Source: Myrica gale
Taxonomy: Eukaryota; Streptophyta; Magnoliopsida; Fagales; Myricaceae
Reading direction: 5' to 3'
Assembly: GCA_963930655.1 (NCBI GenBank)
Contig: OZ005604.1
Coordinates: 15,324,001 to 15,388,000, forward strand
DNA length: 64,000 nt
Position numbers and translations under genes: made by a program. The notes beneath the pieces are model-generated. The model was given only the letters and a program-made list of their open reading frames with translations, ran no database searches and was not told the DNA's origin. Shown here one piece after another: positions 1-10,639 of the stretch; within the stretch, counting starts at the first letter, position 1; every line of letters begins with the position of its first letter.

Positions 1-349
1 TATCACTATCAAAGTTGGTTTGACGGGTATTGTGTGAAAGAGAGAAGTGAGAGAGAATATTTCTTCCTGCTCAGTATTGTGCTTCTTCTCCAACCTGCTT
101 ACTAGTTAACGCCCCATCCACTTTGGTTTCTTTCGTTTTAAATTTTTTTAAGACATTATAATACAGGTCGTCGGATGAGTTCATTAATGCGTTGTCACTC
201 ATCCGACAGCCGGTTAGGACCGACTCGGTAATTCTCTATTATGAGGGAATCCGAGTCCCAAAGTCAAGGTCCCGGGGTAGCTAAGTCGTGTGTTTAGAGA
301 AATGCCCGGTGGCACTGAGCTAACACCAATCGAGGTAAGTACGTTGAAA

Positions 350-445
350 TGTCTGGCCTGGCCGAATGATGAAAATTCTTGGCCTGGCCAAGTGAGGAGA
401 ATGTCTGGCCTGGCCGAGTGGTGATGACAGGGTTGGCCGAATGAT
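350..445. repeat. GGCCTGGCC-based minisatellite
   Basis: Three to four imperfect units of about 35 bp each carry 'ggcctggccgaatga' or a close variant. It lies within the LTR-derived region and resembles in style the later GCCCGGG array. Confidence 0.6.
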
Positions 446-1894
446 ACATGCCTGAGCCCTGTATACCCTGGAATTATGCAGAAAAATATCAGTCTTACTT
501 TCCACGTGTTTTAATCTTATGAATAACATTTAATGTCTTTTTATCCTTAGCTAGCTGGACGTCTAAGTGGTATATGGTGATTGGTTCGTCCATTTCAACT
601 TAATCTTGTGGAAGATATGTGATCTAACTAATAACGACAATAGGAGAGAAATTTCAGTTGACTAGGAGAGAGAGACTACCTGACCAAAAGAGAAAGGAAA
701 GGAAAGGACGTGAAAAGAGAAGATCTGACCGAAGGAGAGGAGGAAGGACAGACCAGGGAGAAAGGGGAGAGACCAGGAAAAATACAAGAGAGAGAAAGAG
801 AGAGAGAGAGATGTTTTTCTTAGCCAAGAAAACAGTTCAACCGACTAAGATAAGGGTATTTTTAAAGCATCTTATGCTGGGAAATAAAATGAAGTTTTGT
901 GTATTTTACTTGCTGTTTAAACGAGAAAAAAAAACATTATGTTCGTTGCATATGAGTTGTTTAAGAAAAGGGTGCTGGTCAAACTTGTTTATTTAAGGAT
1001 ATTCTGGGCTATGTTACAAGCCATATCAGTGGCTTGAAATTTAGTTTTTGAATACCAATAGGCCATGGGTTGGCCTTGGTCCTTGATAAACTTGTTGCAT
1101 GTAAGTTTACTTTCTACTTTCTAAATTCTACGTGAATTGATTGTGAAATATTGTGACAAAAGGTTATTGTTGTTGGCCTAATGGCATGGAAAAGATGTTG
1201 TGGATGAAATGGTAGATCAAAGCCATAGAAAATGAAGCCAAGAGGGCTTGAGATGAGATTGTAAAGCAATATGGCCATGCAAGTGTTGTTTGGATGGTTT
1301 GAAGAAAATTATGATGATTGCATGTGATTTCTTTTGTTGATTCATGTTCTAATGCATTCTATGACCATATTGTTTCAGCTATGATGATTTAATCATTAGA
1401 TCTAAGGCTTATTACATTATGAACATCACATGCAGCTGGAAAATTATGATTTGTTAGTAAAAATAGTGCACTGTCCAAAATGTCCATCCTTGGACTTTTT
1501 GCCTGAAAATTTGTGGACATGTAGTATATGGTCAGAGGAGGTCCCAGTAAAAATTGCAGGGCAATCAAAGGTCGAGAAAGGTAAAAATGCCCTTTGAGGT
1601 CTCTAAGGGCAGTTTCATCATTTCACACAAAACATTAGGGTAAAAAGGTCCAAATGGAGAAATAAATTTATGGCGGTGTAAATAACTAAAAATTGATGAG
1701 GAAACCCAATTTTGAGCTCAAACCAAATAGATTTAGGGGCTCAAATCACAAAACTCGTTTAACGGCCAAAATGGACTTTAGGCCCAATAACTCCAAACAA
1801 AAACATGCAAAGGTCTTATAAAAAGAAAGGTCCAAAAGACCTTGAGGACCACCTGGGGCCAGAATTGACTTTTGAGAACAACGTGATGTTTTTA

Positions 1895-2290
1895 CATGTC
1901 CAGGGAAGACTTTGTTTTTTATAAGCCTGGGGAGACTTTATATGCCTGGTCAGGTTTTACATAAAAATGCCCAGGAAGGCTGTTTTAATCCCAGGGGAGA
2001 TTTTATATGCCCGGAAAGTTTTTAACAAATGCCCGGGGAGATTTCTTTGTTTTTCTATATGCCCGGGAAGTTTTACAAAATACCCGGGTTGTTTCCAACC
2101 TGACCGGGAAACTTTACAAAATGCCCGGGGAAATGTTTCTTTTTTTTTTATTTGCGGGAAACTCTTTTATATGACCGAGAGGTTTTCCAAATGCCCGGGG
2201 AGTTTGTTTTTCTAGGCCCATGAAGTGTTTTAACTGTTTTTATGTCAAAATGTCTGGGAAGACCGTTGCTTTATATGGCCAAGAAGTTTT
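1895..2290. repeat. GCCCGGGGA minisatellite
   Basis: Around ten imperfect units, roughly 30-40 bp apart, alternate a GC-rich core (TATGCCCGGGAAG or ATGCCCGGGGA) with a T-rich spacer. The alternation of CCCGGG cores and T runs is obvious by eye. It lies in the LTR-derived stretch, and similar 'ccggg' phrasing recurs at 29.2-29.5 kb, suggesting the same repeat family. Confidence 0.65.
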
Positions 2291-3586
2291 ATTTTGGAAA
2301 TAATCAAGGGCCCTAAAATCTGGTCCTTAGTGGGATTGGAATAAATAAAAGAAAAAGGTTATATAAGTTGTTGGACTTGCCTTTTACATCATGTGGTTTT
2401 AGTAAAGACTAAGCCCGACCAGTATGGATGAAGAAAATCTATTATGAACTTAGGTTGCCTTATTTTGTTATATATGACAGTTGACATATGAAATTCATGA
2501 CTCATTTATGATTATATGATTTTCAATGAAAGATATGACAATTGGCATATGGAATCCATGACTCATTTATGATTACATGATTTTCAATGAAAGCATATGA
2601 GACATGTTGCATCTTCATGTCATTAATCATGTCATGGGAATGAAGAATCTAATAATGAAATGAAAGAAATGAAACTCATTCTCATAGGTGATCCGATGAA
2701 AGGGTAACGGTACCGATTACAGTGGGATAGTGTAAGCCACCACTGAAAGGAGTGGGTGGTATCCCTAGCGTGAAACAAAATACGCTTGACAGGGTCCTGG
2801 TGCAAGGAGCATATGACAGTCTCATAGAAAGGGAGGGGGCGCACAACCTTACTCTGGTGGATAGAACATAGAGACTAAGGGCACCTCTGATAACCAGAAA
2901 ATTCAGGTATGGTTAAAGTGTTGCATATCATGAATGATATGTATGAGCATTAACAAGAGACATGCATACTTAATGCATACTGTGAACCATGTGACAGTGA
3001 CAGAAAAGAAAGAACAAAAAGAACGAACGGAGAGAAAGAAATAAAGTGAAATGATTGAGAAACATATGCATCATCCCTGTATTGCATTGATCATACCATG
3101 GTTAAACTATTTATGGTTATCAATGTTTTAATTCGTATGATTGGCATGCTATTATTATTAAAAACCTTCTGCTAAGAAAATTTTGAGGGCATGAAAGCGA
3201 TCTTAAGAGTTTTATCGTGCGGTAATCACCGAACTTTGTGCATGTGATTACTATATGCGAACCGATGGGGTAAGTATCAGCACGGGGCGTGATAGCCATC
3301 CTTATACTCCTTCTGTCCAGGTCAATTTTAAATTTTATGTGTTCAAAACTTTATGAATACTCTACAAGGAAGATAGACACATACCCATATCTTAATTGTT
3401 GGAGTTAGCTGATCAAGTTATAGTTTTATCCGTCTTCAAGCCTAAAGGAGCACAAAGCACCATGTGGATCTTCCACGTACACATTGCTTAAGGGACTCTT
3501 TGAGGACCTTTTAAATCCTCCATCAGGATTCCGAGTAGAAACATTAAATCGCTACAATTGTCATTTAAAGTAACGTCTCAACCCAT

Positions 3587-4353
3587 GCATAATATTACCA
3601 CTCTAGACTTTTTCTATTCTCTCTTTTGGGAGTCTCTTCCTCTCCTCCCCTTAGAGTCTTGGACGGTGGGTGGAGCCACTCGTCCGTCGTCCCTTATTGG
3701 TCGGAGACTAGTTAGGTGGTGTAGATATTGGGTTTGGATTTATTTTTATTTTTTGTGGTTTTTTTCCTACAAATTTAGAGCTTTCTTTTCAACAAGTCCA
3801 GGCGATTTTCACTTATTTTTTGTGAAGCTTCAGTGGACATGCATCCTTAGGCCAGATCCAACGGCCACTGCTCTTCATCTTCACCTGTGTCCGGTAGTTT
3901 AGCGTCAGGGCGTGTGTCCCCACGCACCCTTCCAGTGAGTTTCACATGTTCTTACTTTGTCTTTTATTGTGCGCCACCCTTATGCGTCTCCTTTCTCGGC
4001 CCGTTGTTGGCATAAGCGATTATAAGGGGAAGTGAGATCGAGGTGTCATGGAATGTATCCTCTCCTTCGACAACTAGCTTCGCCTCCAGCGTCTATCCCA
4101 ATGTGGGTCAGGTCTTCGACCCAGTTATGATTGTTTTGTTCTATGGTTGTTTCAAGCTGTTTGTGGTGGACCTTTGGTCCTTTCGCTCTTCTGTAACGAC
4201 CTCTCTACCTTTTGTCTTGTAGTCGGTGTTTTAGATCCTTTTACGTTGTGTACCTATATTTTGTAATCTCCCCATTTTTTGCTTCTCTGTTTGGTTTATG
4301 TAGTACTGTTTATTCATAGTTGAATGCAATTCTTATTGCCTGAAAAAATAAGA
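3587..4353 (+). mobile_element. Retroposon 1, short A tail and 17-bp flanking duplication
   Basis: The segment is flanked by near-identical direct repeats, GTAACGTCTCAACCCAT at 3570-3586 and GTAAAATCTCAACCCAT at 4354-4370 (15 of 17 positions equal). It ends in 'attgcctgaaaaaataagag'. A long flanking duplication plus an A-rich tail indicates LINE-type target-primed insertion on the plus strand. The body is T/C-rich and encodes no reverse transcriptase, so it is a 5'-truncated LINE or a non-autonomous derivative. No tRNA-type A/B boxes are visible. The tail resembles that of the second retroposon at 7.3-8.3 kb. Confidence 0.6.
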
Positions 4354-4672
4354 GTAAAATCTCAACCCATTTAAAAAATTAATATATAAATAAAGTCTCA
4401 ACCCTCTAGCTTCTCTCCAAACAAAAAGAAAGAGGTTCTGTTTTTGTTTTCTCTTCTAATGGTGCTTTGGTTTCATCTCAATCACAAGCGGGGGAGAAGA
4501 CCCGAAAACAAGAATCACCAATTTCTTCCTAGAAAAAGAAAGAAAGCATCACTATTTCTGTTTTCTTTTTTCGGCCGAGCATCACCATTTCAAAACGGTG
4601 GAAACTCCACATGGACTGGCCCAAATAAACATAGCAAAAGCCATGTCGAAACTACCAAACCTTCGGCCCAAG
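4354..4672. other. Unassigned sequence before the SINE
   Basis: I see no gene. There is a third, weaker copy of 'gtctcaaccctc' near 4393 and a purine-rich stretch. The small open frames here have low-complexity products. Confidence 0.4.
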
Positions 4673-4880
4673 GTGGCTAGCTCAGTGATTGAGTGGTGGG
4701 CCTCAAGATTACTTGCGTTTCTTCATTCTCCTGAGCGAGGCCTCGAGATTATCGCACAGGGGGGATGTGGCCGAAGCCATGTGCACACCGCGTAGGGAAA
4801 CTACCCTCCGGGGTCTTGGGGGTATAACTGGGCAGTCTGGCAGGGAATTTTCCTGCTGGTTAGTGGTTACTGGTTACCAA
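4673..4880 (+). mobile_element. tRNA-derived SINE-like element
   Basis: The 5' part reads like a degenerate tRNA: 'tggctagctcagtgattgag' fits an RNA polymerase III A box, and 'ggcctcgagatt' about 45 bases further on is a B-box-like match. The following 'gtgcacaccgcgtaggg' phrase is of the type seen after the tRNA part of plant SINEs. No clear A tail or flanking duplication could be fixed. It lies about 130 bp upstream of the riboflavin synthase copy. Confidence 0.45.
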
Positions 4881-5010
4881 ACCTACGACTAATGCAGATA
4901 CGACGACGTTAAAGGTTTGAGGTTTTGCTCTTCTCGTTCATTTAGCATTCGCATCCCTAATTTTCCAATCTCAAAAAAAATTTATCAGCAAAAAGAGAAG
5001 ATTTCGGGAA

Positions 5011-5838
5011 ATGGCACTTTCTTCTTTCTCTCTCACTTTATTTTCTAAAACCCCTAAAATGTGTCTTCCCAAAACCCTGAGTTTCAACTCCCGCACTTCC
5101 TCACCCAATCCCTGCCTCAAATTCAACTCGATTTTCAGACCTTCTACTCTCACTCTGTTCCTCCCAACTCAGACACCCAGTATCAAAACCCAATTCAAAT
5201 CGCATATCTGCTGCCTCTTCACCGGCATTGTCGAAGAAGTGGGAGAAATCAAGCAATTGGGTACTGCTGAAAATGGCGGGTTCGACATGAGAATCGGTGC
5301 AAAGACTGTTCTTGAAGGCGTAAAACTAGGTGATAGCATTGCCGTTAATGGTACCTGCCTCACTGTGACATAATTTGATACCCAACTGTCCGAATTCACC
5401 GTCGGTTTGGCGCCAGAGACGCTGCGAAAGACATCATTCATAGAGCTCGAACCGGGCTCGGTTGTGAATTGGGAGCGTGCAGTGCTGCCCACGAGCCGAA
5501 TGGGCGGGCATTTCGTGCAGGGACATGTGGATGGGACTGGGGAGATAGTGGCGAAGGAGCCTGAGGGAGATTCCTTGTGGATTAAGGTAAGGGCGGGGAG
5601 GGACTTGTTGCGATATATAGTGCCCAAGGGGTTTATTGCGTGGACGGAACGAGTTTGACGGTGGTAGATGTGTGAGGAGGGCTGCTTTAATTTCATGTTG
5701 GTGGCCTATACTCCGGAGAAGGTGGTGATTCCTTTGAAGAAAGTTGGGCAGAAAGTTAACTTAGAGGTGGATATATTAGGCAAGTATGTGGAGAGGCTCC
5801 TTAGTAGTGGTTTTGTTGAATCTATTAGATCTTCGTGA
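5011..5838 (+). pseudogene. Riboflavin synthase (alpha type, plastid-targeted), decayed copy
   Basis: Riboflavin synthase dismutates two 6,7-dimethyl-8-ribityllumazine molecules to riboflavin in the plastid. The copy starts with about 70 Ser/Pro/Thr-rich residues (MALSSFSLTLFSK...) that look like a transit peptide. It then shows lumazine-binding repeat 1 (LFTGIVEEVGEI, NGTCLTV) and repeat 2 (SRMGGHFVQGHVDGTG, DGTSLTV), and ends in NLEVDILGKYVERLL-SSGFVESIRSS. Three lesions are visible: an in-frame TAA at 5371-5373 where relatives have Glu (one base from GAA), loss of one base near 5641, and a shift equal to loss of two bases near 5672. The net change restores the original frame at the TGA at 5836. 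There are no introns; I do not know whether the parental gene has any. With no A tail or flanking duplication seen, a retrocopy origin is open. Few lesions suggest recent decay. Confidence 0.85.
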
Positions 5839-7281
5839 CAGAACAGGTACTCAATCGTGGTTTTGTTTCCGTTGATGTGGACTACACTGTTACAGTGTAA
5901 TGTACTACTAATGTTGTCATTGTTGAATAAGAAAGACTGGAATTTTGAAAGCTGTTTGTATTATCTTGGTTGATAATGAGATGTCAGATGATTGCTTCTG
6001 TTACCCTGCAAGGATGTATATTCACTGGTAGATGGTATAAATGGCTCGTCAGGATAGGTTGTTATTTTAGACTGGTCTGGTATGATCATGTAGATTGTAC
6101 AGTGTAGCAGCAGTTTCCTTTGTTAAAGGAAATGTGTCTACATTTGGACCTTCTAGGCAAGATCAACTTTTGGTGTCAAAACATCGATAACTTTGGTGCT
6201 TTGATGGCATTTATTTTGATAATAGAGGCACACTGTACTTCAATGAGCTGAATGTTAAGAGTCGCATGTGCAAGGGCTTCTGCGGTTATGATTAAAGATG
6301 TATTGTGTGGGTTTTGATACAAAGCTTAACTTAACTGAATTGTGCTTTAGCCATCCCTTATTCTGAATTCTGATTTTTACAATGTTACTGGACCTCTGAT
6401 CCAGTATTGGAAGCAATATGAATAAGAATATAAAATACTAGGTGGTGCTTTTGAAGGCAGTCATCAATTAGATATTTTGCCACACGCTGTTTCAGATGCC
6501 CACACCATATCCAGAAGTAGAAAATAAAACCAATTGAGTGATGATAGTTGGTCTGACTTTATTGGGTAAGAAAAACATCAAATGTCTGATATTGCAGATT
6601 CGATGGGTTGTTATGTCTCTCCTGTGATTTGCGGACTATAGAAGTTTCTTGATAGCGTCAATGGAGATGAGAGGATGTTGACAACAAGGTGAAACTCTGG
6701 TTTGTTCCCTTAGTTTACCCTCTTCTGGTCTGTGTGGCATATGATTCCTGGCTCTGTTGGCTTACTGATGATCGTGTACCTTCTGCACCTAATTAGTTAA
6801 TTATTTGGAAAAACTGTTGTTTTTGTACCTTCTGCAATTCCATGTCAACAGTTTCCCGCTTGAACAGTTTGACATGCCATATCCAATTTTCTCGATGAAG
6901 TAAGAAAATGATCTGCATGATGACAATTAAACTTATGAGGCAAACCTTATGAATCATTCAAACTGTAATCAAAACCAGACTATGCTCCTTGTGCAATTTT
7001 GCAGCAGAATGCGCCTAGAGTGATGCAGGTTCTGTGATTTCGAATAATTGACCTTATCTTCCACTAGCAAATAATATTTTAGGTGGAAATTGGGAATGAA
7101 AAGGAACACAGACACACACCCACTATGCCAAATGTGTGTGTGTTTCTTTTTAACCTTCTGTCTATATTTGCTTAACTTCGTTAAGCGTAAGGGAAAGGCC
7201 CTTTGGTTTACTTTGTGCTTCCTCCTTGACACGATTAAAGCTTTAAGAGCTCATTCTGTTCTGATAATGAACTCCCAGACA
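5839..7281. other. Non-coding stretch downstream of the riboflavin synthase copy
   Basis: I see no gene or recognisable repeat. The first few hundred bases are probably the former 3' region of the pseudogene. Open frames near 7.0-7.3 kb have no domain-like features. Confidence 0.5.
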
Positions 7282-8288
7282 AAACACTTCAATAGAGCCG
7301 ACTAAGCTTTAGAGAGTGGTGCTCTGCCTTCTCTCTAGAGCTTTTACAAACCCTAGCTTAGTTTTTTTTTTCTTTTTTCCTGTAGCGCTGGTGGGAGGAG
7401 CATCTCACCTCCGCTCCTCCCACCCTCATCCCTCCACAGATCCCCTCTCCATCCCTCCACAAATCTAGCATGTGTTTGTTGTTCTCTTCCTCCCTTTCCT
7501 TGTTTCTTTTTTTTTTTGGTTTTTTGTTCGAAATTTTGGTGTTTACATCTAGGCGCTTTTGTTCTTTTTTAATGGACACCTCCCATCTAGTAGTCTTCTC
7601 AACCTCCAGGCGAGCTCAGCCTTTCCGGTCCCGATCAACTTGGCCGGCGCGTTCTGATCCACGCGCCCCATGCCCCGCACGTGGATCTCACACGCCCGGC
7701 TTTGTTCTTCATTTTTGGGCCTTTGTTGGTTGTCTCTGAAAGCAACGCGCCACTTGGATGGCTTCCCCTGCCTCTAGCGATCCCAACGCCTCCGAGTTGC
7801 TGCCTTTTCGGCCGTGCGTGGGGCCCACGCGCATCTTGTCACTGCCGGCGTTTTTGGCTTTTCAGCGCCTTCTTGGTGGTGCTTTGATTCCGGCGTTGTG
7901 TTTTTGTCCTTTGTTGTGTTGTTTTTTTTTTGCCTATGTGTTGGCCTTTGTTTTTATTTTTGTGTGGTTGTTCCCGGCTCCTCGGTGGGCTTTTCTGATT
8001 CTTTGTGAATTTTTTTCAGCCCTCTGTTGGGGCTTCGTGGTACCCAGGTTGTCTGTGCTTTCATTACTAGCTCCTCTAGGTTTCCGTAGCTTGTCTGCTG
8101 TTATCGGTCACCCGCACTCTCTGCCTAGCATGGCGCATATAGTGGTTTTCCTATCCCTTGGGATCCTGCTAGTTTTATTTTACAACCTGGTTGTAGTTTG
8201 ACCTTATTTAGGATTTTCCTTGTATGGTTACATTATTGCAATGCAAGTCTAACGGCATTATTTAGAAAAAAAAAAAAAAAAAAAAAAA
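7282..8288 (+). mobile_element. Retroposon 2, 23-A tail
   Basis: About 1 kb of T/C-rich sequence ends in 'aacggcattatttag' followed by 23 adenines (8266-8288). The flanks are nearly matching: AACTCCCAGACA at 7270-7281 and AACTCCAGACAC from 8287, one indel apart. This fits LINE-style insertion on the plus strand. The start contains 'acaaaccctagctt', a phrase common in plant 5' UTRs. No reverse transcriptase is encoded; open frames in all three plus frames are products of the composition. The intact tail suggests a fairly young insertion. Confidence 0.6.
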
Positions 8289-8614
8289 CTCCAGACACTA
8301 CAGTTTGTGTAAATTTTTGAAATAAAAATTATACTTTGCCATTCTCTCAGGTAAAATTGACGAACTTATACCTGACTGATAAATTGACATCTCAATATTC
8401 GCTGAGATTCTGCAAATCAGCATTGTTTCTTGTGTAGAACATCATGATGCCAGAGTCATGCTCCAAATGACTTTGCTCCTCCTCGTTTTGACCTCTTGAA
8501 GCCAATGTTTTAACTATTTGTTTGTCAAGTTTCATGACAATCTTTATGTACTCTAAAGTCAGATTTGAATTATGTGCATCTTGGGTGTAATTCACTTACA
8601 GAAATGGAGTTAGT

Positions 8615-8785
8615 GAATTGTCATGTCCAAAGCATCGACGTGTAGAGCTCAATGGTAGCGAGTCCGATAGTTTTGACATTGTAAGAGTTCAAATTGAAAC
8701 GATATTTCACTTTCTTAGCAAACAATCGCGTTGTCGTTCGCCGCCACAAGGATTTGCTCTTTCAATTTCTTGGCTTCGTGGTTTC
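8615..8785 (+). mobile_element. tRNA-derived SINE-like fragment
   Basis: 'gtagagctcaatggtagcga' fits an A box and 'agagttcaaattgaaac' about 45 bases later fits a B box, the order and spacing of a tRNA-derived promoter. No A tail is visible: the foldback element at 8799 begins just downstream and may have landed in or next to this SINE. Confidence 0.4.
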
Positions 8786-8798
8786 AAAGTTTTTATAA

Positions 8799-9765
8799 GG
8801 AAAATTGTCATTTTAGTCCTTAGATTTTACACTCTTTTACGTTTTAATCCTTGGGTTTCAAATTTCAAATCTAAAATTCCTGAGTTTATATTTTTTTACA
8901 AAATGGTCCTTCCAGGGATCCGTTTGTTTCCCTAACGGAAGAGTCACATCAGGCTGACAACTCAACAGCTGGTGTGGTAATAGAAATTGACAGTTTAGTC
9001 CTTAAGTTTTAGGTTTTTTATTTTTTAGTGTTTAGGTTTAAAGGACTAAAAAAATTCAAAATTTAATTTGAATCCTCAAAAATTTCAATTTTCATAAAAA
9101 CTCTATTTCTTGAATAGTAAAAAGTTCTAAAACTTAAAAATATATTTATTTTTTAAAAGAAAGAGAATATGAATGTTTTCTCATCTTTTAGTATTTTCAA
9201 ATTATTTCTTGTCTATATATACTTTGTATTATCTCTACAATATCTAATGTCTACATACTCAATTTTTAACAACTATAAATGCGTCTTATATATTTTTAAG
9301 TAAAAAAAATTGAAAAGATTTTTCAGAATTTTAATTGTATTTATATAAAAAAGTAAATAATATACAAAAATAAATACTATAATATTGTCAAAACTAAAAA
9401 TAACATGTTATTATTCAATATTCAAGGCCAAAATTTGTATTTCAAAATTTGAACTGTAATTCTTCATGGAAGGATTATTTAGTCAAAAAATTTAAACTGA
9501 TGGACTAAAATTTTAAAAAATTAAACCTAAGGACTAAAAAATAAAACAACGTAAAACTTAAGGACTAAACTGTCAATTTCTATTACCACATTAGATGTTG
9601 AGTTGTCAGCTGATGTGACCCTTCCGTTAGGGAAACAAACGGATCCCTGACGGAATGACCATTTTGTAAAAAAATGTAAACTTAATGACTTTAAAATTGA
9701 AATTAAAACCCAAAGACTAAAACGTAAAAATGTGTAAAACCTAAGGACTAAAATATTAATTTCTC
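8799..9765. mobile_element. Mutator-like foldback MITE with 9-bp target duplication
   Basis: The element is flanked by perfect direct repeats TTTTTATAA at 8790-8798 and 9766-9774. Its two arms, each about 250 bp, are inverted copies: both read inward through 'ttttagtccttag', 'acaaaatggtc', 'gggatccgtttgtttccc', 'taacggaag', 'cacatcag' and 'gacagtttagtccttaag'. Nine-bp duplications with long inverted arms are the hallmark of non-autonomous MULEs. The centre (about 9060-9480) is AT-rich with no coding potential. Confidence 0.85.
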
Positions 9766-9774
9766 TTTTTATAA

Positions 9775-10484
9775 TCTGAGAAGTTTTTAAGTTTACGATT
9801 CTTCATCTGTGGATCTAAACCCGCCCGTCTAAATGCTCATGTAATGTCATTTGCTCATACCAAAAATCCCACTGCGATCATCTAAGAGCACATGATATCG
9901 TATTACTCACAAGTTTCAAACTAATATCATTGTTTTAACCTTTATATTTTCTGTCACTTATATAGAAGACAAAGAATGGAATTTCTAGCCGAGATGATAT
10001 TTCAATTTTAATGCTAAAGAAATACAGAACTAGAGCTCGAAACTACGATCCATTTGTTTGGCCGCTTGAATTTAATATCTTTTTTTTGTGTGGATGAGTT
10101 TAATGTCTTTGGGCACTAGATGTCTGTGGAAATGGGTCTGATCCCACGAGTTGTGGTGTGTGAATAGGGTGATTATTGAATTAGTCTTTTGGAGAGGTCG
10201 AGGGGATGGAAGATGGTTGTTTAAAGTTTGATATGTCGCTTTTCTGGTCTCTTTATCGTGTTCTCTTTCTTGTAAGCAAGCTTTCACACCATTCAAGAAA
10301 ACTACGATAGGATTAGAAAAAAAAAACTACGAGAGACTATTTGTCGTGTTTATTTTAGCAATGAAATAATCACATCTGAATTGACATAAGGCCAGTACGT
10401 ATGTGAACACCTTGGCTTGGCATCCTGTCATGTAACTGGTAATTACGGAAGATATGCATACACTAAATAACAAATAAGCCCCTT
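9775..10484. other. Non-coding, AT-rich
   Basis: I see no gene, repeat pair or regulatory element that I can support. Confidence 0.4.
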
Positions 10485-10635
10485 GAGCGTTAGACTAATG
10501 GTTGAGAAGTCGTATTTTATGAGCTTGATTCGAGTTACATAGATGTGAGGTTGATACTCTTACAATTAGGTAAATCTGAGATTTACTGCGCATATTAAGG
10601 GACCGATTATGTGCGCATCACTCTAAAGAATCTAT
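10485..10635 (+). mobile_element. tRNA-derived SINE-like fragment
   Basis: 'gcgttagactaatggttgag' is A-box-like and 'gcttgattcgagttac' is B-box-like, in the right order about 50 bases apart, followed by a short unique body. No tail or duplication was found. Confidence 0.4.
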
Positions 10636-10639
10636 CTTG

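Larger units (their letters stand above)
1..3560. mobile_element. LTR-retrotransposon-derived sequence, probably Ty3/gypsy (fossil)
   Basis: No host gene is visible here. The stretch has the look of a plant gypsy-type LTR with leader sequence: purine-rich GAGA tracts near 660-810, two minisatellite blocks built on GGCCTGGCC and GCCCGGG, and a block near 2700-2900 of the form 'ggtaacggtaccgatt' followed by short GTG-rich phrases. A similarly organised block occurs in the probable solo LTR near 59.6-59.8 kb. The left end lies outside the window and no long terminal pair or target duplication can be fixed, so family and limits are inferred. It appears old and broken. Short open frames inside it (for example 658-996) have low-complexity products and I do not treat them as genes. 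Confidence 0.4.

Noticed and set aside
658-996. 112-codon Arg/Glu/Lys-rich frame
   Set aside because: It is the translation of a GA-rich low-complexity tract in LTR-derived sequence and lacks an ATG at its start.
4673-4745. Possible functional tRNA gene
   Set aside because: The A and B boxes are present but the cloverleaf stems do not pair and no acceptor end is visible, so it reads as a SINE.
5169-5696. 175-codon minus-strand frame opposite the riboflavin synthase copy
   Set aside because: It is the antisense shadow of a recognisable coding sequence.
7470-8201. Overlapping open frames of 64-147 codons in three plus-strand frames
   Set aside because: They lie in a T/C-rich retroposon body, are rich in Phe/Leu/Ser and Cys, and show no domain.
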